Below are positions 16,642 to 26,533 of a DNA stretch of 64,000 nucleotides, piece by piece. Under the pieces are notes generated by a model. The model searched no databases. It was given only the letters and a program-made list of their open reading frames with translations, and was not told where the DNA came from. A program made the translations under genes and the position numbers. How positions within the stretch are numbered: the first letter of the stretch is position 1; the number at the start of each line of letters is the position of its first letter. The stretch is taken from assembly GCA_009917695.1 (NCBI GenBank), contig JAACJG010000002.1, positions 1 through 64,000 of the forward strand, given 5' to 3'. The stretch is from Candidatus Rifleibacterium amylolyticum (GTDB lineage: Bacteria; Muiribacteriota; Ozemobacteria; Ozemobacterales; Ozemobacteraceae).

Positions 16642-17799
16642 TCAAATCGCAATAGCTTGTTTTGCTATTTCAGAATAAGAAAATTTTGCTATCCCATTAA
16701 CCATTGCCGCCTTCTTCATTCCATTATATAAATTCTCATTATTGCAAATAAGCTCTATTTCATTGTGAATGATATCTGTCCCTACGTCATCAATAAATCT
16801 ACAGTTACCTCCCAAATCTACATGTTGAATCCTTGGCCACCTTTTAAAAACACAGGGAAGACCAATTCCAACACATTGCTCCCACAGAACAGAATGAGTG
16901 CCAGGAAAAAAACCCAAATCTGCTGAAAAAAGAATATCATAAACTTTCCTCGGATTCAGCCAACCTAGAAAAATAACTCGACTAGCTGATATCAAAGGCT
17001 CAATCTCAAATTTAATGTCATCAGTTATCGAACCAAACAAAATAAGCTTAATCTTCTCGCCTTGTATCTTCTGAAATGCTTTCAACAAAATATGTATATT
17101 TTTTCTTTTGTCAATTTTACCGCCAGAAATAATAACGAAATCTTTTTCTTCAATTCCTAACTCATGCCGAACCCGATGCCTGATCGTTTCAAGATCTGAG
17201 TCGCAATACAAAGTATCATCTGCACCCAAGACCAGCAAATCCAACTTATTCTCAGGAATTCCATAAATGTCTTTGAGGAAATCGACTCGAATCGGCAATG
17301 TACCGAAAAACTTCATAGTATAGGGCTCAATTATTTTGGCACAACTTCTATAAATGATTCTATGTAGAATATTTAATGACACCCAAGTCTTTGCACTATT
17401 TATTAAATCGGTATGGGAATCAGCAATAACTTTCACTTTATTTTTTTTCGCATACTTTGCGATTTCCCAGATACTGACAAATTGAACATCATGCAAAAAA
17501 ATTATTTCTGGTTGAAAAGCTCGCAAGAATTTCGATAGGCCTGTATAAACTCTAAGCTTGCGAGCAAGAACATGGGGTAGGATATTCAGATAAGGAAGTC
17601 TTGTTATTGGTATCCCATCAGCGGTAAAATAAGAATCGGGTGCCAAATAACCGATCTTGTTATTACCAATGTAAGTTTCTGTTGAAGCTACAATGCAAAC
17701 ATCATGTCCTTGGAGCTTGTGGATCTTTGGAAGAATGTTTTCTTGATAACCGTAATTATCGATGAAAAAGTTCGCTAGACAACAGTGTAAAATTTTCAT
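16642..17799 (-). CDS. Glycosyltransferase family 4-like protein
   Basis: A 385-residue GT-B protein. The C-terminal half shows the usual donor-binding pattern (FVIISGGKIDKRKNIHILLKAF for the phosphate-binding start of the second Rossmann domain, LILFGSITDDI, VIFLGWLNPRKVYDI, FFPGTHSVLWEQCVGIGLP). The N-terminal half is less typical (CLANFFIDNYGYQENILPK). It probably adds one sugar of the repeat unit; donor and linkage cannot be read. It sits four bases from the polymerase gene and is AT-rich like its neighbours. Confidence 0.78.
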   Translation of the reverse strand: MKILHCCLANFFIDNYGYQENILPKIHKLQGHDVCIVASTETYIGNNKIGYLAPDSYFTADGIPITRLPYLNILPHVLARKLRVYTGLSKFLRAFQPEIIFLHDVQFVSIWEIAKYAKKNKVKVIADSHTDLINSAKTWVSLNILHRIIYRSCAKIIEPYTMKFFGTLPIRVDFLKDIYGIPENKLDLLVLGADDTLYCDSDLETIRHRVRHELGIEEKDFVIISGGKIDKRKNIHILLKAFQKIQGEKIKLILFGSITDDIKFEIEPLISASRVIFLGWLNPRKVYDILFSADLGFFPGTHSVLWEQCVGIGLPCVFKRWPRIQHVDLGGNCRFIDDVGTDIIHNEIELICNNENLYNGMKKAAMVNGIAKFSYSEIAKQAIAI

Positions 17800-17802
17800 A
17801 AC

Positions 17803-18954
17803 TTATCTATTCGAATTACAAAATCTTACTGGCGTTCCAAAGTCGCCAGGACACCTGAGAAAAATTAACAATGAAACAAAAAAGAACATGTCTAATGGCT
17901 GACCAACAAACATTACATCTGTCATGCTACGTGCAATAATAATCAATAGACATGCTACTGTAACATGGTCAAATTTAAATTTGATACATTTTCTTGCGAT
18001 TACCCAAATTACAAGAACAATGAAAGGATATAGCCCAAAATGATGAAACAGTCTTATCAGTGAGCTATGTGGGTTATTTTGAAAAGACGCAATAATAGGG
18101 ATATTTTCCTGGCGCAAGCCAAAAAATAGAGAGAGAAAATCAACTTGAGCAATGTAATCCTTCCACATTAAATATCTTGCTGACTCTAATCCTTTATCAG
18201 CAAAACGAGTTGTCGTAAAAACGATATGATATAAATTGGCACCGCTAATAAAATAAAAGATTATATAAAACAACACCAAGGCCAAAATCGTTTTATACCT
18301 GTGATCAAAAAACATAACAACAACCAAAAGTGCTCCTGATAAAACAATATTGGCTCGCGTATATAATCCAACACTTAACACAAGTGAAATAATGGCAGGC
18401 CACAGCGGGGTGGAATTTTTCTCATACCTTGACACCACAATTAGAGTGGCAGCAGTAGTAACAAGCCACGACCCAATTGCATTCTCACTACTCATACTTA
18501 GAAATGCTGCATCTCCCCCCCCCAAATATCCACCACCCAACAATTGAAGTGGTATATAATCAATCACCATTATAGAAATAATTGCAAACGATACTAATGA
18601 CACTGGATAAAAAATTTTACGTGCAACATTTAAATACGCCACACAATAACTACCAAAAAGCGATAAGCAAACAACTGCTCCTCTTGCCTCCAGTTCGATA
18701 GGATCGACAGATATTGCTCCAATAATAATCATCAAACCTAGGTTGCCCAATAACATCAATAATGAAAATTTGCTTATCAATCTATAATTTAACAGCAACA
18801 AATATGCCAAAGCACCAGCAATTACAACAATATACTTAATACGCTCAGTCCATAAATCGCCTCCGCCAGCGTTAGAAATAATTCCAAAAATTGCAACAAC
18901 CAAGGTGATCAAAATTATAAACGAGTCTATTTTTAACCGATAAATATTTTGCAT
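17803..18954 (-). CDS. Wzy-like O-antigen/EPS polymerase (multi-pass membrane protein)
   Basis: A 383-residue protein made almost wholly of hydrophobic segments, about ten membrane helices (for example FIILITLVVAIFGIIS at 12-27 and YIVVIAGALAYLLLL at 40-54). A larger loop around 240-290 (FTTTRFADKGLESARYLMWKDY followed by NNPHSSLIR) resembles the periplasmic loop of Wzy polymerases. Sequence in this family is poorly conserved, so the call rests on topology, the loop and position in an operon that also has a Wzx flippase. A run of eight C in the plus strand near 18516 is a possible indel site, but the frame is intact. Confidence 0.72.
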   Translation of the reverse strand: MQNIYRLKIDSFIILITLVVAIFGIISNAGGGDLWTERIKYIVVIAGALAYLLLLNYRLISKFSLLMLLGNLGLMIIIGAISVDPIELEARGAVVCLSLFGSYCVAYLNVARKIFYPVSLVSFAIISIMVIDYIPLQLLGGGYLGGGDAAFLSMSSENAIGSWLVTTAATLIVVSRYEKNSTPLWPAIISLVLSVGLYTRANIVLSGALLVVVMFFDHRYKTILALVLFYIIFYFISGANLYHIVFTTTRFADKGLESARYLMWKDYIAQVDFLSLFFGLRQENIPIIASFQNNPHSSLIRLFHHFGLYPFIVLVIWVIARKCIKFKFDHVTVACLLIIIARSMTDVMFVGQPLDMFFFVSLLIFLRCPGDFGTPVRFCNSNR

Positions 18955-18978
18955 GGCACATCGCTAATCATTATTAGT

Positions 18979-20004
18979 TTATACTTTCTTGAAAGCTATT
19001 CCAAAGGGCTTAAGCATTTTATTTAGCATTCGACCGATAGGTTGCAAAAAAGAAACATCATGCGATTTGGCGGAATCGACCCCAGAAAGAACTAGTCTAT
19101 GATTAAAAAGCTGCTCCTGTGGAGAACTATAGCAATCTGTAAATACAGATAAAAAATATTCCATTATCAAGGAAACACCTTTATCACTGACATGCCGTCC
19201 ATCAGATTTCATAAATACACCTGGATCCATCGAATACATAACCATTTCATAACTTGGAAAGTAAAAAACATCTGAGTGCTCACTTACAAACTGACTCGCA
19301 ACCGCTCTTAAAGTTGATTTAGATTCACAGTTTGCGATTGTAACGTCTTGGTTGGAAAAAGTTACATACAAAGGAATGGGAGAGACAGTTAAAACTATTG
19401 GCGCAGAGCTAAAATTTCTTATAGTTCTGTAGATTTGGGTCATGTTCTCGAAATTTTCCCCAAAAAATGTTTTCCTAAATTCATATTTTCCTCTTTTGAA
19501 TATCTGAGGATGGGGAATCTCGATTTCTACGAGGCCGCTATCAGAGTCACGCCATACTTCCGTTAGCCCAAGGGTAATAATTATTAATTTTGCCTCTTGC
19601 CACATTTTAATAGCCTGCTTGTCTCGAGCATCGCTTTGATTATAGGCTTCATCTATGGTTTTTGAAGTAGGGATCTTTTTATATGGATGACGGTATTCAC
19701 CTAAATTCCGCTCAACGGGGGTAACATCAGCATAAGGTGATTTTTTGCCAAATAGATGATCAAGATGATCTCTAATTGTAAAAGTATTATACTGAAGACC
19801 ATTTGGGTGAGCATTAATATTATAGCCTTTATTATGTAAATATTTAACAACCTCTTCAGCAAAGCAGCTACCTATAGCAATGATTGGAGTTGTTTTATCG
19901 AACAATATGTGCTTTGACATTTTCATCATAAATTGTCTTTCAGACCATTTGTGATAATCAACAACGTTCCAACTGTAACCTCTTATTGAAGTAAATTCTT
20001 TCAT
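18979..20004 (-). CDS. GSCFA-domain protein
   Basis: A 341-residue protein with the name-giving GSCFAEE motif near residue 44, NGLQYNTFTI, the LIITLGLTEVW segment, VLTVSPIPL and the SDGRHVSD block near the C-terminal third, which carries the expected Asp/His of an SGNH-like hydrolase or acyltransferase. GSCFA proteins occur in capsule and O-antigen loci and probably add or remove acyl groups, although the substrate is unknown. The ATG at 20004 follows GGAGA at six bases, so it is preferred over the longer frame starting at 20061. Confidence 0.8.
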   Translation of the reverse strand: MKEFTSIRGYSWNVVDYHKWSERQFMMKMSKHILFDKTTPIIAIGSCFAEEVVKYLHNKGYNINAHPNGLQYNTFTIRDHLDHLFGKKSPYADVTPVERNLGEYRHPYKKIPTSKTIDEAYNQSDARDKQAIKMWQEAKLIIITLGLTEVWRDSDSGLVEIEIPHPQIFKRGKYEFRKTFFGENFENMTQIYRTIRNFSSAPIVLTVSPIPLYVTFSNQDVTIANCESKSTLRAVASQFVSEHSDVFYFPSYEMVMYSMDPGVFMKSDGRHVSDKGVSLIMEYFLSVFTDCYSSPQEQLFNHRLVLSGVDSAKSHDVSFLQPIGRMLNKMLKPFGIAFKKV

Positions 20005-20101
20005 ATAAATCTCCATTTTACTGCATTTTGTATTCAATGCACATTTCAAAAAATCGTACACGTCCCCTAATTATTAACGGAATTGCCGGGACGGCGCACT
20101 T

Positions 20102-21544
20102 TTAACCTAGTTTATTTTGCACTGGATCATCATCTAAAAGCATCCTCTTCATATCACCGACGTGATAATTCTTAAAAAAATATTCAGAGTCAAAAGACGA
20201 AGACGTTGAAAAATTTTGAACTGCTCCGACTAATTCTTCAGCATTATTAACAAGTCGAACGACACCTTTCTCTACAAGTGTCGTCATATACTCAACGCCT
20301 GGGAGGTTAATTAAAATTGTTTTACAATTTAATGCAGTTCCTTCAAATATGGCAGTAGAATACACACCAACTTGAAATTCTGAAGAAGCAAGCAGCAAAT
20401 GTAAATCTTCCCGATTTGTGTCAACGATTAAGAGATTGCCTAACCCCATGCAAGAGTTTAATTCTATATAATCGCTTTTCCATCGTCTATATTCGCCTGG
20501 ATGGAGTTTATAAATAAACATATAGTCCTTTAATACTTTTGCTGCTGCAACAGCAATCTCGGAAAGCTGCTTGCCAATAGTTCCCTGTGAAATGAATACT
20601 ATTTGTTTTTTCTTTTTTATTCCTTCAAGACGCCGAAGTTTATAGCTTAAAAAAGGAAATCCTACATTATGAATCTTATCCTTTGAAAGTGGTATTGCCA
20701 CCGTATCCTTCCAAAAATTGCCAAAAGAAAATATTCTATCTGGGAAATACGGGATCTCACAGTCACTGCATGGGAAGCTATAGCCTAGGTGATACGGAGA
20801 CATTGTTCCATGCTGGAGTTCAACAACTTCAACATTATTCTTTCTGGCTGCACTAATTAGAGCTTCACGACCATATGACACAACCAAAACAATTTTCCTT
20901 GGCATTTTTTTTCTTATCAAGCGATTGTAATAGACTTCTGAAACCTTGAAACGCGTAATATTTCGTGCAATAATCCTTTCAAAAAATGGTCGATAACCAA
21001 ATTTTTTAAAAAACCTATTTTCTAACTCGGTTATCATACTTATGTCAGCGGCTGAAAATAATTTCTTTAGACTTTTAAAAACATAGTGAAAAGCATTTGA
21101 CAGTAGCATGTGATCTAAATACCTAATATTTCTATCCTCTGCAGTCAAAAAGTGCTTTGTCAAATAAGGCGATTCAAAGATCTCGTAACTTTTAGGTTCC
21201 AATTCTTCCACCAATGGTTGCGTATAAACATCTAACCAGTTACCACTGACACTCACTTTTCTCGGGTGTCTAAATATAAGAATTTTCCCTGTATCAGAGC
21301 CAACAAACGGATTGTGCACAATCGAATTATATAAACCTAGAAACAGAAACTCAAGCTTGCTTCTTACCGTGCTTTGGGCATGAGCCTCTCCATAGATTCC
21401 TAAAGCCTTACATGCGCCAAGAAAAATTTCAAATCTTATGAGCTTCCAGATTCGAACTCCCTGAAGAGACAAATCAAACAGATTATATTCGGATTCTAGA
21501 TTCAAAATCCAACTACATACTTCATGCATCTTGTAATCAAACAT
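20102..21544 (-). CDS. Capsule-type glycosyltransferase (possible nonulosonic acid transferase)
   Basis: A protein of about 480 residues. Its C-terminal half has ELQHGTMSPYHLGY, HNVGFPFLSYKLR, VFISQGTIGKQL, YKLHPGEYRRW and the VGVYSTAIFEGTAL block. These resemble the CDP-glycerol/polysialyl-transferase and Kdo/capsule transferase superfamily (HP and SS motifs). Because it lies among legionaminic-acid genes, a role as the CMP-nonulosonate transferase is reasonable but inferred. The N-terminal 200 residues match nothing recognised. ATG 21544 is preferred; a GTG at 21574 would add ten residues. It is AT-rich. Confidence 0.65.
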   Translation of the reverse strand: MFDYKMHEVCSWILNLESEYNLFDLSLQGVRIWKLIRFEIFLGACKALGIYGEAHAQSTVRSKLEFLFLGLYNSIVHNPFVGSDTGKILIFRHPRKVSVSGNWLDVYTQPLVEELEPKSYEIFESPYLTKHFLTAEDRNIRYLDHMLLSNAFHYVFKSLKKLFSAADISMITELENRFFKKFGYRPFFERIIARNITRFKVSEVYYNRLIRKKMPRKIVLVVSYGREALISAARKNNVEVVELQHGTMSPYHLGYSFPCSDCEIPYFPDRIFSFGNFWKDTVAIPLSKDKIHNVGFPFLSYKLRRLEGIKKKKQIVFISQGTIGKQLSEIAVAAAKVLKDYMFIYKLHPGEYRRWKSDYIELNSCMGLGNLLIVDTNREDLHLLLASSEFQVGVYSTAIFEGTALNCKTILINLPGVEYMTTLVEKGVVRLVNNAEELVGAVQNFSTSSSFDSEYFFKNYHVGDMKRMLLDDDPVQNKLG

Positions 21545-21609
21545 TAAAGACTTGTCACCCCATCTTTCGGCCACTCAATTTTGTAGCTCTGAATACTTAT
21601 TTTCGCTAA

Positions 21610-22713
21610 CTATCTCAATCCAACAATCTTTTTACTGCTATTAGAAAATTTTTCATAATAATCTTTATTTGCTTTTGAGTAATCCGCAGGCTTACCAATA
21701 TCTAACCAATATTCGTGAATTGGGAACCCTACCACGTTGCGATCTTGCTCTATTAAAAGTTTTATCAAATCCGTCATATGAAAAACAGTTTTTTTTGGTA
21801 TCAAATCTAGAACCGAGGGCTCAACAATATAAATCCCTGCGTTCACCAGAAAGCTTAACAAAGGCTTCTCTTCAACCGATTTAATTTTGAAATCACAACA
21901 TTCCAAGATGCCGTAAGGAAAGTTTATCTCGTGGTTTCTCATAGCAACAGTCAAATCGGCCCTTTGTCTTTTATGAAACTCAAACATTGCATGGTAATTT
22001 ACTTTGGTTAGAATATCGCCATTAGTTACAAGAAAAGGCTTATTATCGGCAGCAGAAATTGAAGCCAATGAGCCCGCTGTTCCCAATGGCTGCTCTTCAT
22101 TTATATAAGAAATATCTATGCCAATTTCTTTGCCATTTCCAAAATACTTCCGAATAACTTCCGGCTTATAATGAGTTGTTATATGCGCTTTATCAATGCC
22201 AATATCCTTAAGTTGTTTTAAGACAGTCTCCAACAGTGGGCGGTTACCAACTTGCAGCATAGGCTTCGGAATGTTTTCGGTCAAGGGTCGAAGTCGGCTA
22301 CCGAAGCCTCCGGCCATAACAACAGCGTTAAGAGCAAGCTTCTCGCTTTTAGCAATATCGCTGCGCAACAATAAGCCAACTATTCTGTTGTTCTCGTCTA
22401 CGAGCGGCAGATGATTCAATATAAAATCTTTTGCAAAATCCATCAATTGGAGAGCGTTTTGCAATTCAATATTAACCGGAGCTATAACTGGTTTTTTATT
22501 CGCAATGGTTTCACATTTGCTTGAAAATGAAATGCCTTTCATCATCGCCCTTCTGATATCACCATCGGTAATAATACCTCTAAGAACCCGATCTTCGCCA
22601 CATAGCAATAGTATTCCGATGCCAGATCTATCTAAAACCTTGAGCGCATCAACTATCTCAAGGCAAGGATTAATGATAACAGCGTCTAGTCGTTGCTTAT
22701 GTTCGTAATTCAT
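21610..22713 (-). CDS. ptmE: CBS-domain nucleotidyltransferase, PtmE-like
   Basis: A 367-residue protein. Two CBS motifs occupy residues about 1-120 (GIITDGDIRRAM, NHLPLVDENNRIVGLLLRSD). A nucleotidyltransferase domain follows (VVMAGGFGSRLRPLTENIPKPM at about 131-152, NGDILTKVN, EYWLDIGKP). In Campylobacter legionaminic acid synthesis, PtmE is such a CBS-fused enzyme that makes GDP-GlcN from glucosamine-1-phosphate. The adjacent neuB, cytidylyltransferase, legB and legC genes support the same role. PtmF- and PtmA-like partners are not seen. It lies six bases from the second neuB-like gene. Confidence 0.82.
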   Translation of the reverse strand: MNYEHKQRLDAVIINPCLEIVDALKVLDRSGIGILLLCGEDRVLRGIITDGDIRRAMMKGISFSSKCETIANKKPVIAPVNIELQNALQLMDFAKDFILNHLPLVDENNRIVGLLLRSDIAKSEKLALNAVVMAGGFGSRLRPLTENIPKPMLQVGNRPLLETVLKQLKDIGIDKAHITTHYKPEVIRKYFGNGKEIGIDISYINEEQPLGTAGSLASISAADNKPFLVTNGDILTKVNYHAMFEFHKRQRADLTVAMRNHEINFPYGILECCDFKIKSVEEKPLLSFLVNAGIYIVEPSVLDLIPKKTVFHMTDLIKLLIEQDRNVVGFPIHEYWLDIGKPADYSKANKDYYEKFSNSSKKIVGLR

Positions 22714-22719
22714 AAAAGA

Positions 22720-23709
22720 TTAACTTACATGATGAAATTTAATTGGCATACCTGGCAGAACATCTTCCTTAGCAACTCTGCCAAAAAGCTCTTTAAGATC
22801 ACCTTGTCCAAAATCAGATTCAGAAGGTGTAACTCTCAGAGAAATGTTATTAGAGCCAAATACTTCACCAGACGATATCTTGTCAATAGCAACAATTTTC
22901 ATTTCTCTGCTACGATACTTATGCTCTTTTTCATTAAGTATGTTTAAAGAATCATCACCTAACAACTCTATCAGTTGGTCTAGCTCTTTCCTCAAATCCT
23001 TGAAATGCTCAATAGTTATAGCAGATTCATGATCAACTCGTTTGTCACCAATATCTAATATGATATGCTTTTCGAAATATCTTGCTCCCAACAAATAAGA
23101 ATATTTAACCAAATTAACAAATGGTTGATCAAAGGAAGTATGATCAGCATAACCAAATGGCGCCGCAATAACTTCTCCCCACTTTTTCATCTTACTCAAA
23201 TTTAAATGTCTTGGATCTGTTGGAAATGACTGAAAACCATGCATTAATACGACACTCTTGCCCTTCAGAACAGCTAGAACATCAAACACTTCACCAGGGT
23301 ATCTCCCACCAATCCCGAGAAATATTGTCTTGCAAGTGTTTTTTATAAGCTCAAGTATATCTAATGACAAAAAGGCAACAGAATGAACTTCAAAAGCATC
23401 TATCAGACCAAGATTGTCACAGCAAAACTCAGCAGAGACTTTTGTCAAAGGCAAAACAATGAGCTTTAGCCCCTTGTCTTTGGCATTACAAAACGCCTGT
23501 TTCCATTCCAAAGGGCTGAAAAGAAAAGGCTTTAAAACTTCAGCTTGCGCATGACCTGCTGCAAAATAATTTTCTGGATCAATCAAGATTTGAAACTTAA
23601 CAAAATCGCAACCAGCTTTCCAAGCAGCATCTATCTGCCTTTGAAGATATTCCAAATTGCCTTGATGAGTAAACGCAGTTTCTGCTATTAACTCAAATCT
23701 GCTGTTCAT
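22720..23709 (-). CDS. Second NeuB/SpsE-family sialic acid synthase-like protein
   Basis: A 329-residue protein with a NeuB TIM barrel (IAETAFTHQGNLEYLQRQI, FVKFQILID, FGYADHTSFDQPF, YFEKHIILD) and a SAF/antifreeze-like C-terminal part (AIDKISSGEVFGSNNISLRV, VLPGMPIKFHHVS). It differs from the LegI at 24.5 kb: the entry motif is AETAFTHQGN in place of AEIGANHNGD. It may therefore condense PEP with a different sugar or act in a separate branch, like SpsE. It overlaps the cytidylyltransferase gene by 17 bases. Confidence 0.75.
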   Translation of the reverse strand: MNSRFELIAETAFTHQGNLEYLQRQIDAAWKAGCDFVKFQILIDPENYFAAGHAQAEVLKPFLFSPLEWKQAFCNAKDKGLKLIVLPLTKVSAEFCCDNLGLIDAFEVHSVAFLSLDILELIKNTCKTIFLGIGGRYPGEVFDVLAVLKGKSVVLMHGFQSFPTDPRHLNLSKMKKWGEVIAAPFGYADHTSFDQPFVNLVKYSYLLGARYFEKHIILDIGDKRVDHESAITIEHFKDLRKELDQLIELLGDDSLNILNEKEHKYRSREMKIVAIDKISSGEVFGSNNISLRVTPSESDFGQGDLKELFGRVAKEDVLPGMPIKFHHVS

Positions 23710-24526
23710 TTCTGATCCTCACATATTCAGATTCTATAACTTCAATTTTATTAGCATCATTAACACGGTTATCCATCTCGAGCCTGAAGCTGTCAAAATA
23801 CAAGTTCAAATTAGCTGGCATTTTTACCATCTCTGAGTTCTTATAATTCAAGTACGGTAAATGAGACACATCATCTAAGCTCAATATGTCTTCATAACAA
23901 AAAGTTTGCTTACCCACCTTATCAAAAATCAGTTTTGTTCGCTCCCAGTCTTCGGGTGTATCAACGGTCAACGACCAATCCTTATGTTGGTGTGTTAAAG
24001 GAGGAATTAATACATTACAGGCAAAAAGTTGAGGCTGAAACAAATATACCATTAAATATTGGGTTTCATTTCGAGGAATGAATTCATATACTCTTGCAAG
24101 TGCGTTGACAGAAATTATTTCCGATGTAACCCCTAGAGGCAAAAATTCTGTTCGTGTGTAGTCTGCATTTTGCGAATAATGATGTCCTATCATCATATCT
24201 GTATAAACGCTGTCAGTAAAAATGTTATCACCAGTAATCCTCAATAGCGTATCTGCTCCTTCAATCGCAGCAACATCAAGCATCCTATCAATAATAGAAT
24301 CCTCACTACCAGCATAAAACTCAACAGCGTTGCTTTCTGCAATAGATTTTAACGCATAGTCCTCATTCGTAGTGGAAGTGCAGATATAAATTTTATCTAT
24401 ATGCTTACATAGTTTAAGCCTGTCGATCTGGTGCTCTATCATAGACCTGTTAAAGACTTCTTTTAAGACCTTTTTTGGTAGTCGCACAGAGTTAGTACGT
24501 GCAATAATGCAAGCCACGCAAGCCAT
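23693..24526 (-). CDS. Cytidylyltransferase-like protein (SpsF/LegF/NeuA family)
   Basis: A 277-residue nucleotidyltransferase. It has IIARTNSVRLPKKVL at residues about 7-21 (the LxARxxSxRLPxK motif of CMP-sugar synthetases), ICTSTTNED, RITGDNIFTD with the metal-binding Asp, and DWSLTVDTPEDWER. In this setting it probably activates the nonulosonic acid as the CMP-sugar. The SpsF-type order (next to two neuB-like genes) leaves a spore-coat-like branch possible. Its start overlaps the LegI stop by one base (TAATG). Confidence 0.75.
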   Translation of the reverse strand: MACVACIIARTNSVRLPKKVLKEVFNRSMIEHQIDRLKLCKHIDKIYICTSTTNEDYALKSIAESNAVEFYAGSEDSIIDRMLDVAAIEGADTLLRITGDNIFTDSVYTDMMIGHHYSQNADYTRTEFLPLGVTSEIISVNALARVYEFIPRNETQYLMVYLFQPQLFACNVLIPPLTHQHKDWSLTVDTPEDWERTKLIFDKVGKQTFCYEDILSLDDVSHLPYLNYKNSEMVKMPANLNLYFDSFRLEMDNRVNDANKIEVIESEYVRIRNEQQI

Positions 24527-25581
24527 TACAACAAATCCTCCATCCGTAAAATTTTGCCAGCAGTCAGATTATTCTTTAATACGCGGCCAATCACAAGACC
24601 TTTATCGCTTGGAGGAATAAAAGTACCCGGTCGTTTATATTCTAAGTCACTACCACGTAAAACATGTCCTGCAGGCAAATCTGCGTTTACAATTATACTG
24701 CGACGAAACTTCTTTCGTTTTTCTAACTCTGCTTCTGACACAATTCTTCTCGAACTCCCTAAAGCAGTAAAAACATTCCTGCTTTCACAGACCAGCGCTT
24801 TCATTTCATGTGGATCAGCAGAGATTTCGTGATCCCAACCTGGCATATCTTTGTCAAGAGTAAAATGCTTTTCAATGATACAGCTCCCCAAAGCGACAGC
24901 CGCAAGAGGAATTGAAATACCAATGCTATGGTCTGAGAAGCCCACAGGGTAATCAAATGCCTTTGACAACATTGGAATATTGTTAAGATTAATATCCTTA
25001 AAATCTGGAGGATAAATTGAAATGCAATGCAAAAGTATAATCTGACGATTGCCTTCTCTTTCAATAACGTGCACAGCTCTTTCAATTTCGGCAAGGTCAG
25101 CCATGCCTGTCGACAGCAGAACAGGCTTTCCCTTACTGCTGACATAGGCAAGCAAATCAAAGTTATTTATATCCATAGAAGCAATTTTATAAAACGGAAC
25201 TCCCAGCTCTTCAAGCAAATCAACTTCCTGGTATGAAAATGGCGTAGAACAAAAATCCAAGCCTACCTTCAAACAATACTTTTTGAGCTCAAAATGCTGC
25301 TCTTTTCTTAAATAGTAGGCTTTCACCATTTCCCGGAGAGAGCCGAAATGCTTCTTTGGTGAATCTGTATAAACCTGATTATTGTCATATTCTTCTTGAG
25401 AAATCAAAGATTCAGGAGTCCAAGATTGAAATTTAACCGCATTACATCCGCATTCTTTGGCAACATCTATAAGCTGACGTGCAATGGCCATATCACCATT
25501 ATGATTAGCCCCTATTTCAGCGATAACATAAGGAGAATGGTTCTTGCCGACAACATATTTCCCAAGTTTCACTTCATCCAT
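24526..25581 (-). CDS. legI: N-acetylneuraminate/legionaminate synthase (NeuB/LegI)
   Basis: A protein of about 351 residues with a TIM-barrel domain (IAEIGANHNGDMAIARQLI, VKFQSWTPE, FCSTPFSYQEVD, STGMADLAEIE, VGFSDHSIGISI, IEKHFTLDKDMPGWDHEIS) and a C-terminal SAF domain (SIIVNADLPAGHVLRGSDL, VIGRVLKNN). It condenses PEP with a 6-deoxy- or N-acetyl-mannosamine-type sugar. LegI is the best name because legB and legC lie in the same operon. ATG 25581 is preceded by GGAGG at the right distance, so it is preferred to the upstream start at 25596. Confidence 0.88.
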   Translation of the reverse strand: MDEVKLGKYVVGKNHSPYVIAEIGANHNGDMAIARQLIDVAKECGCNAVKFQSWTPESLISQEEYDNNQVYTDSPKKHFGSLREMVKAYYLRKEQHFELKKYCLKVGLDFCSTPFSYQEVDLLEELGVPFYKIASMDINNFDLLAYVSSKGKPVLLSTGMADLAEIERAVHVIEREGNRQIILLHCISIYPPDFKDINLNNIPMLSKAFDYPVGFSDHSIGISIPLAAVALGSCIIEKHFTLDKDMPGWDHEISADPHEMKALVCESRNVFTALGSSRRIVSEAELEKRKKFRRSIIVNADLPAGHVLRGSDLEYKRPGTFIPPSDKGLVIGRVLKNNLTAGKILRMEDLL

Positions 25582-26456
25582 ATTTCCTCCAGACAAGCGT
25601 TAGCTACGCAAGACCACCAAACATAACTATTTGGTAACCGATTAAGAGCCAATACATATTTTTTAAGACAATCAGGGTTCGCCATCGACTTATTAAACTT
25701 TTCAATCCGATTATAAGCTGTTAAGTATCGTTCAAGAAACTCTGCCTGGTCATTTTTTTCAAGCCAATGCATAATAGCCGAAAAATGCTTAAGCACAAGC
25801 ATTGTTGCAACAAGGACTTGTTTATCAGAAAACGGTGAAAGCACATGAGCCATATTGGCCTCATACTGCCTGTAATACATTCTTGGCTCAACATCAAAAC
25901 CAATGATAGCGCCCTTTATGCGGGCCAAAGTAGCGACATACCAGTCCATTGTAACACAATCCTCTGGCACTGGCAATAAATCAGCCAGTAAACTCGAGCG
26001 CCAGGTCGTATTCGAAAAACCAAAAACATTATTTTCAATAAGCTCTGGATCTCCTTTAGATGGATCAAAAACTCCAGAAACAAGCTTGCTGTGGGAATCT
26101 ATGAAATTCATTGCCGTAGCGCTCAACTCAAATTTTTCTGCAAAATGCCTGGCAGCTTCAACTCTAGTGGGGAAAAGAACATCATCAATATCAACCAGAA
26201 CTAATGTATCAGCATGTTCGACAGCTCTTCTCAAAGTCTGGTTTCGAACAACGACAGGACTAGCTTTTTCAGTAACTTTGTGGAAATTTAGCTGCTTATC
26301 TAAATTACAATAGCCATCAAAATCGCATGGAGAAATACCATCCAATCCAATCCACAAATCAAATTTTTGATCAGTCTGTTCTCTCAGACTGATAAAGAAA
26401 TCTTCAAAAAAGAATTTGGCTGAAGGATATGCTGCGGTAACAACTGCTAATTTCAT
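25569..26456 (-). CDS. Glycosyltransferase family 2/A-type
   Basis: A 295-residue GT-A glycosyltransferase. It opens with the strand and helix of the nucleotide-binding fold (KLAVVTAAYPSAKFFFEDF), followed by FDLWIGLDGI and a DDV metal site in TLVLVDIDDVLF near 105-115. WYVATLARIKG then resembles the ED acceptor region. The sugar transferred cannot be told. It overlaps the legI coding start by 13 bases and is followed upstream by a 77-base gap to the neuD-CBS gene. Confidence 0.72.
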   Translation of the reverse strand: MKLAVVTAAYPSAKFFFEDFFISLREQTDQKFDLWIGLDGISPCDFDGYCNLDKQLNFHKVTEKASPVVVRNQTLRRAVEHADTLVLVDIDDVLFPTRVEAARHFAEKFELSATAMNFIDSHSKLVSGVFDPSKGDPELIENNVFGFSNTTWRSSLLADLLPVPEDCVTMDWYVATLARIKGAIIGFDVEPRMYYRQYEANMAHVLSPFSDKQVLVATMLVLKHFSAIMHWLEKNDQAEFLERYLTAYNRIEKFNKSMANPDCLKKYVLALNRLPNSYVWWSCVANACLEEIWMK

Positions 26457-26533
26457 AATTCATCCAAGCTATTTTTTGATAAGAATGCTGCAAGAACAAA
26501 GTTTGCTTTGTATTCTAAGTTTATGAACATAAA